Part shown: in pieces, positions 58,506 through 64,000 of the stretch
Layout: each line of letters starts with the position of its first letter
Position numbering within the stretch: position 1 is the stretch's first letter
NCBI GenBank assembly: GCA_013368325.1
Contig: JAACJK010000163.1
Span: 1,488,001-1,552,000 of the forward strand
Direction of reading: 5' to 3'
DNA: 64,000 nucleotides
From: Ephemerocybe angulata
Lineage: Eukaryota; Basidiomycota; Agaricomycetes; Agaricales; Psathyrellaceae
Translations under genes and position numbers: made by a program
The notes under the pieces: model-generated
Database searches by the model: none
What the model saw: only the letters and a program-made list of their open reading frames with translations
Told to the model about the DNA's origin: nothing

Positions 58506-60380
58506 CTAGATGTCGACCCTAGATGACGGTCAGAAAGTCTCGTAGCACCAACGCACAGAAACGTACTTGAGGACATAGCGGTAGCGAATTTTGCCGGACT
58601 TGACGCCCTGGACGGCCTTTCCAGCTTCTTTCACTACAATCGCATGACCGATTAGCCCCACGGAAGCTCGCGAGGAAGACGACGACATACTGGGCAGCAT
58701 CTGAATGTAGCTCTTGACTCCTTTCTTGACGGCGAGCTCGAGCATCTCGACGACCTCGGCCTTGCTTCCGCTGTATTGGGATGGCGATTAACACAGGAGC
58801 GTTTAAACCTCGACGTTACTTAAACTCACATATGGCTTCCACCAAGAAGGACACCGCTGGTGGTCATGTCTTATGTTTACACATGTACGTTGGTGAGCCC
58901 CTCGTCTAGAATCTGAGTCTCGAGGACATACCAAAGGCGTTAATCCCGGGCAACGCGTCGTCGGGGAGGGCGACCATGATGCAGCGGCCGTGGACCTTGA
59001 GAGTAGCGAAAATGTCGCTGAGGGGGATGTGGTGGGAGACATCTACAGTGCACTGAGCGTATATGTAAGCGTCAGGTCCCACTGAGATTGACAGACGCCC
59101 ATTACCAAAATAATATCCAGAGTATCAGACCAGTCCTTCACCCAGTTTTTATCTCCGGTGTTGACAAAATCGGTGGCACCCAGAGCAAATGCGTCGTCCT
59201 GGGGGAGTGCGGTTAGCACACAAAAGATTAGAGGGAACGACGTGACTGACCTTCTTGTTCTCACTATGAGAGAAAGCAACAACCCTGTCGCTTCCCAGGG
59301 CCTTGGCGAATTGAAGAGCAAAATGTCTAGAGGGGGAGGGGATTTGGACGTTAATCACTCTGTTTGTTTAAAGGGGAGGCGCATATTACTCACCCCAACC
59401 CTCCAATACCAATGACGCCAACAGACTTTCCAGGACTAATTGGTACATGAGCGATGGTCACGACGTTCATGTAAGGTCGGAAACCTACCCAGCACCATTG
59501 GTCTTCAATGGAGAATAGACTGTGATACCCGCACACATCATGGGCGAGGCCTGCTCCAATGGCAGCTCGTCAGGAATGCGGAATACGAACTGTTCGTTGG
59601 CGCGGATGGCAGTAGCATATCCTCCTTGCGAAACAGTGCCCTGGGCGTGGCGTGAGGACAGGGCTCTGGGATACCGAATGAGAAGAACTCACATCAGGGT
59701 AGAGGGAGTTGTAAGTGTGGATAGCTTTGTGACAACTGCAAGAATATGGCTGTCAGCCGCTCGCCCGGGGTCCAATCCCACCAGAAAGTACTGACTAGTT
59801 CTCCGATCCGCCCTTGCATCGTTTGCAGTCGTAGCACGAACCAACCTGCGCTCTTTTAATGGCGGATTAGCGTCTCTGAGAGGAACTGCGATGAATGTAA
59901 CCGTCGAGACGAACCCAACACCGACGCGGTCTCCGACTTTGAATTCCGTGACCTTGGGGCCGACCCTCACGACATGGCCTGTGATTTCATGGCCGGTAAT
60001 GAGGGGCTGAAGAATGCATAAACGGCTGTATATCGGGCCACACTTGCGAGAAACGCACTAGATGAACGTCTCCCCATCCACCAGTGATAGTATGAATCTA
60101 TTAGTCGCAACTCGGTCAGTTTTTTTACACCCAGCAATGCCTAGTCTGCTCTCACTCACGTCCGATCCGCAAACTCCACAATACTCGATTTTGATATCGA
60201 CATCCTTATCCTCAAACTGCTTAGGCTTGAAGTCGACAACCTTAAATTGATCCCACTCCTTGGTATCGTGCACGCTGTTGGTGTGTGGGTACTCAATTAG
60301 AAGCTGCGTCAAGACTGAATGTCATTAGTAAATACTACTCACGCGTAGCCTTTCCACTGCAGCTCGGTGTTGGCGGACAT
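58506..60380 (-). CDS. zinc-dependent NADP-type alcohol dehydrogenase, 355 aa, 15 exons
   Basis: First exons 60380-60343, 60274-60160, 60097-60059, 60006-59915, 59852-59796, 59735-59693, 59640-59489; 15 small exons in total, 356 codons. It belongs to the cinnamyl-alcohol/ADH6-type medium-chain dehydrogenases, which reduce aldehydes to alcohols with NADPH. Catalytic zinc ligands are visible in EYCGVCGSD and GHEITGH. The structural zinc loop is SCYDCKRCKGGSENYC, assembled across an intron. The Rossmann motif is GVIGIGGLGH, followed by VVAFSHSENKK, whose Ser and basic residues suggest NADPH. The final exon codes only four residues plus the stop. Exon 12 (MTTSGVLLGGSH) is 40 nt. The start has MSANTELQWKGYA as in relatives. 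Confidence 0.9.
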
Positions 60381-62107
60381 CTTCTTTTTCTAGGTGATAG
60401 CAAGCAAAAGGAATCGAGAGGGAGGAATGAGCTGGAATGAACGGACCGGCAATTCGGGGCCCTTTTTCTACGAACCGGGTGCGCGGATCCGCCTGTCTTC
60501 GTCACGAGTCCCGGCGTCAGTTTTACGCGCCTATATAAGCAAAGGAAAAAGGCTGAGCAAGGGGGTTTACCAATCGTATCCTGATAGGCTGATGCTAGGG
60601 CTCGGTTCTTGTTCGGTAATGGGGTAGTCTCGGCTTTCCATCCGTTTGCCCAGCTACGGGTTTCATCGCGATTTCGTGGTTACATAGGGTTACATAGCAC
60701 TTAAAGACGTCCGATACAGATGGATCAATAATCATACGGTTTGTTTGTCATTCCGGATCAACCCCGGCCCTATGGGCGCCTAGCCGCTGCTTGTCAATAA
60801 CTCAGGTTCTGCCCAATGGTTTGGGCGTAGAAAGGAAGAGCCGTTCAAGGCATAATGGGATACCTCCATGAAATACGTAAAGCAGATCATCGAAACGAGA
60901 GTGTTGATGCCTGAAGATCTCAGGCAATTCGGATCGGAGAGAAGTTGTGGGCTCGGAGGATTCCCAAAGCAGTTCTCCGACATTCAAGGGTGCACCCAAG
61001 GAAAGAGGCGTCGGTGGAGAGCGTGGGGTGTCATTCATGCTCATAATCTACGTTTTAGATACTCGCGTATCATCTCAGGGCGTAGTATCCTCTCCTCGCG
61101 CGCTCCCTCTTGTTTGTGTTGCACAAATGAGCCTTCTATGCGGTTGCCGTCCTTTCTGATATACCGAGGGAAACCCTCAAAGAGGACCTCACAAAGGCAG
61201 ATTGCTTCAAAATAAGGGGGTGAAAAGATTAGAGCTGGCTCGATTTCGTAAAAATGACGGCCATTGGATGTATATAGTGTGCGGAACGGAAATCCTTAAC
61301 CTGTTCACCGAGTTCAGCGAGTGTGGCGCTTAAAGCGTCAATCGCAGTCAATCAGCCTTTACACTAAACCTTACGAATTAAAGCCAAGGCTAATTAGAAA
61401 GGGGAAAGCAATAGCCTGTATTAGTATCTCCTGGCTGTGGCTATATCACCTATCAGCTATCATTTTGTAAGGAGCTTCCACGTTTTTCTTGGGGGGGAGG
61501 GTGACCAACACACACTACTGGACAACAGTAGTTACTTTCACTCTACGAGGGTTTCTCAAACTTAAGATATCAGCCTTTCTAAAAGCTAGAGCGATCCATC
61601 TGTATCTTCTTACCATACAGGCGGAAAATTCAAGTTGGTTTCGAGAACAGGCGAGCAGCACTATCTATACCTGCAGCTCGCCGCGGTTCGTACCCATTGA
61701 CACCTCTAATTCTTTTGAGCACATGTCAACAGGAAAGCTTGCATGCGCTCAATTCGGTACGCCTTAAGAGACACTGGGGACAAGGCCATCCTCCAGTGAG
61801 CTCTACCCCCTTGTTTCAACATTTGATTAAGCGCCCGTCGGGCCACGTGGTTGAATGGACACACTGATCGCCACCGCGGCATCCTTGTAAAGGCTGGCCA
61901 GTTGGCAACCGCACTGTCAATCAAATTACACTTTCCTTGCGTCTGTACTCGCCAGGGAATGAAAGTAACCTTCAGATGAGCTGCGCATGGCTGGAATATT
62001 TGATCCGAATTTCTGATCGACGGAGTCGGTCCTGAGGGGAGATCGCGTCCCCGGAGGTACTGAGCAAAAGGCATTCCGCGTTTGAGCATACGCTCTTTGA
62101 TATCAAC
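60381..62107. other. 1.7 kb intergenic region between divergent genes
   Basis: It holds the promoters of the dehydrogenase (left) and the DUF6593-like gene (right). A GATTAAGCGCCCG near 61,828 recurs at 22,076. No gene supported. Confidence 0.45.
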
Positions 62108-62120
62108 ATGAGTCGTGTAG

Positions 62121-62130
62121 TATATAAGGG
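62121..62130 (+). promoter_or_regulatory. TATA box of the DUF6593-like gene
   Basis: TATATAAGGG lies about 30 bp before the ATG at 62,150 and 83 bp before the ATG at 62,213. It argues that the ATG at 62,108, upstream of it, is not used. Confidence 0.6.
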
Positions 62131-62212
62131 AGGCCAACGCAATGAAATAATGCATCCAACAACCTCAACAACAACCTTCCAACCCCACTCCCCTACTCGA
62201 TTTATACTACCA

Positions 62213-62854
62213 ATGAACCCCTACGCACAAGGAGGCTGGAGCAACCCTCTGAGCCAATTTCCCGGCACTGCCGGTGGTCCCATTCCATCTATCCATGGCG
62301 CGCTACCACATCTTCCAGCAGGCATACCGGCAGGCCGCGAGCAAGACCTTGCCCGCTTCCGCTTTGAGCCCCAAGGCGGTTCGAACCCAAGTGTGCTCAG
62401 CAGCACGATGATGGACTCCAACTCGCGTCCCCGATTCTACATTACCACTACCAACGGCGGTGGATCTGTACCGGATGTTACTTCAATCAAAGACGAGTCG
62501 GGTGGGCTTGCGGCGACCATAGAATGGCAGTTACACCCCGTCGTGCAGTTGAAGACATACATCAACGACATCCCCAGGCAATTCAGCTCCCAGTTCCTCC
62601 CCCTCTCCCAATCCCAGACCTCGCGCACAATGACGGTCAAGGGGAAGAACTACCAGTGGACCAGGGATTCTGAGCGCGACTGCGTCTACTTCCACAATGT
62701 GTCGTACACACCGCGAGAGTTCTTGGGAGTCCTATCCCGAGCGCCAGATGGAGCGGTTATCATCACTCTCCTCCCGACCACAGTCGCACAGGGTCTCCTT
62801 GATGTGACGGTCCTCGTCGCCACGATGTTCTACTCCAATCGCAACATCGATTAG
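62213..62854 (+). CDS. DUF6593-like protein, 213 aa
   Basis: A single exon. The N-terminus is Gly/Pro/Gln-rich (MNPYAQGGWSNPLSQFPG) and the C-terminal 120 residues look like a compact beta-rich domain: RPRFYITTTNGGG, TIEWQLHPVV, YQWTRDSERDCVYFHN and a hydrophobic end, LLDVTVLVATMFYSNRN. This layout is typical of the lipid-binding-like DUF6593 proteins that are numerous in mushroom-forming fungi; function unknown. In-frame ATGs at 62,108 and 62,150 exist. I chose 62,213 because a TATA box sits at 62,121-62,130; 62,150 remains possible. Confidence 0.6.
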   Translation: MNPYAQGGWSNPLSQFPGTAGGPIPSIHGALPHLPAGIPAGREQDLARFRFEPQGGSNPSVLSSTMMDSNSRPRFYITTTNGGGSVPDVTSIKDESGGLAATIEWQLHPVVQLKTYINDIPRQFSSQFLPLSQSQTSRTMTVKGKNYQWTRDSERDCVYFHNVSYTPREFLGVLSRAPDGAVIITLLPTTVAQGLLDVTVLVATMFYSNRNID

Positions 62855-63578
62855 CGTGTTCCTTTTGGGAGTCGGGCGTCGGTGTCACGTCCTCAATTTC
62901 GACACCATCATGGATGCGAAACACAGGGTCTCTTATTTATTTATCTATCTCACACACTTATCGTTATTCGAAGGGCTTCTTAGAGTTTTCACATCATACC
63001 TTCACATGTATCCTTTCCACTGCCTTTTTCCCCACTTTGTAGCCATAGATCACGTCTTCTGTTCATCTAGACTGTAGAGGTCCCTGATCGCTGTGCGATC
63101 CCTCCCTGCTGTATCATACACATACATAGGATCCCGAGGGTCGCCATGTAGCCTTATTATTTATTATAATTCAACAACTATGGTTCTCCTGATGTTTCCC
63201 TAGCGCTCGCTAAGTACCGGCGCCCGGGCGCTCAGCGAGACATAGTTTAGCGCGCACTCGCCAGCCCAATCCTGCGCAATCGCTTACTAACAGTTCGAAG
63301 GAAGCGCAAGCCAATACATCAAGCAAGCCTCAGAAATGTTCAAGAAAACACTACGTTCCAAGTGGAATCATGCCACTGTAAGGCCGCCTTGCCGCCTCTT
63401 GCAGCTCAAAGACGAAGGCCAAGTTGACCGCGTTTGTGGGTGCGCAATGCAGGCGCTGATGGCGTATGTGATCCCGATCACCCCGATCCAATTACATCAG
63501 ATAATCATGGGCGCTAATACAGGAATACAAGCTTCCTGAGGCAGGGACCATCCAAATGCACAGCGGGTTTACAGGAAG
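62855..63578. other. intergenic, nothing identified
   Basis: About 700 bp lies between the 3' ends of two convergent genes. An open frame at 63,336-63,539 has no recognisable content. Confidence 0.5.
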
Positions 63579-64000
63579 CTAGACGGAGAGCCACTTTCTA
63601 TACAGTGCTTGGGCAAGTGGAGTTGCCCCGGTGAAAACGTAGATCAGGGACAAGTTGTACGCGGCTTCCTTCCCGTACATGTCATCCTTGTTCAACCGGT
63701 AAGCTAAGCTGTTGTCGACGACATATAGCTCGGGTAGAAGCTGACTCACCCCGATGTCTTCTGACATTTGCAGTACTTTTTCGTAGTGTTTCGCCGCGTA
63801 CGCATATAGCCCTGGAGATATTAGAGTTAGCGACTCCGAAAGCCCGATGACAGCCAAGGCGACAGAATCAAATAAACGCACCTAGTTGATGAAATGTCCT
63901 GCCGAAGTTGTACTCGACTTCCCTCTTAGTCTTTAGATCCGTGCCTCTCAGTTTACGGTATTCAGACAAGAACGCAAGTCCCTGGGAGTAGTAGTGACCG
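63579..64000 (-). CDS. TFC4: TFIIIC TPR subunit (Tfc4/Sfc4-like), C-terminal end, cut by window edge
   Basis: Two exons are visible: from the right edge to 63882, and 63811-63579, separated by a 69 bp intron. The product reads SQGLAFLSEYRKLRG, then EVEYNFGRTFHQLGLYAYA, AKHYEKVLQMSEDIG, and ends EAAYNLSLIYVFTGATPLAQ with LYRKWLSV. The EVxYNxGRxFHQLGL repeat and the AAYNLSLIYVxTGA...LARxLYRKWL ending match the final TPR units of the transcription factor C subunit that recruits TFIIIB to RNA polymerase III genes. It is partial only because the window ends; nothing suggests damage. Confidence 0.8.

Noticed and set aside
62108..62212. Upstream start for the DUF6593-like protein
   Set aside because: The ATG at 62,108 precedes a TATA box at 62,121, so it is probably not transcribed.

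Overview
The window reads as nuclear DNA of a filamentous basidiomycete, most likely an Agaricomycete. The genes are split by many 46-60 bp GT-AG introns with CTNAY-like branch sites. The gene content fits: a KDZ-type DNA transposon, an intron-rich P450, an ABCC transporter, a DUF6593-like protein and tandem families of lineage-specific proteins. All exon structures below were read by eye. Where I give a protein length, the exon lengths sum to a whole number of codons.

Region 1 (about 1-19,905) is the most striking. An 18.7 kb transposon (about 319-19,032) carries about 400 bp terminal inverted repeats. Between them are (a) a complete six-exon KDZ transposase gene (997 aa, minus strand), (b) a 790-aa protein (minus), (c) a 204-aa protein with an N-terminal AT-hook-like motif (plus) and (d) a 1,427-aa protein with acidic and RS-rich repeats (plus). 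All four open frames are intact, so the element looks young. Its ends hold subterminal repeat fields. A perfect 42 bp inverted repeat lies downstream of the two outermost genes. Four unusually long introns (about 180-210 bp) in the middle each carry three copies of a 16-mer, CTTGACTCNTTGGTCG. The element appears to sit inside a host reading frame: the flanks at 98-316 and 19,035-19,905 are in the same frame once the element and a 2 bp GC duplication are removed.

Region 2 (about 20-45 kb) is a rearranged accessory zone. It holds an old-yellow-enzyme gene, a putative zinc-binding/AT-hook nuclear protein, a MARVEL-like four-span membrane protein, a complete P450 and a truncated, frameshifted P450 duplicate fused to an inverted copy of the zinc-binding gene. 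It also holds at least three members of a two-exon small secreted protein family, two members of an unrecognised repeat family (motif HVNLVDVMNxxIPDG) and a secreted 406-aa protein. Fragments of the zinc-binding gene occur at two further places.

Region 3 (about 45.9-64 kb) looks like more stable genome: a 1,240-aa serine-rich coiled-coil protein, a 23-exon ABCC transporter with one apparent G-run frameshift, a 15-exon zinc alcohol dehydrogenase, a DUF6593-like protein and the C-terminal end of a TFIIIC TPR subunit that runs off the right edge.
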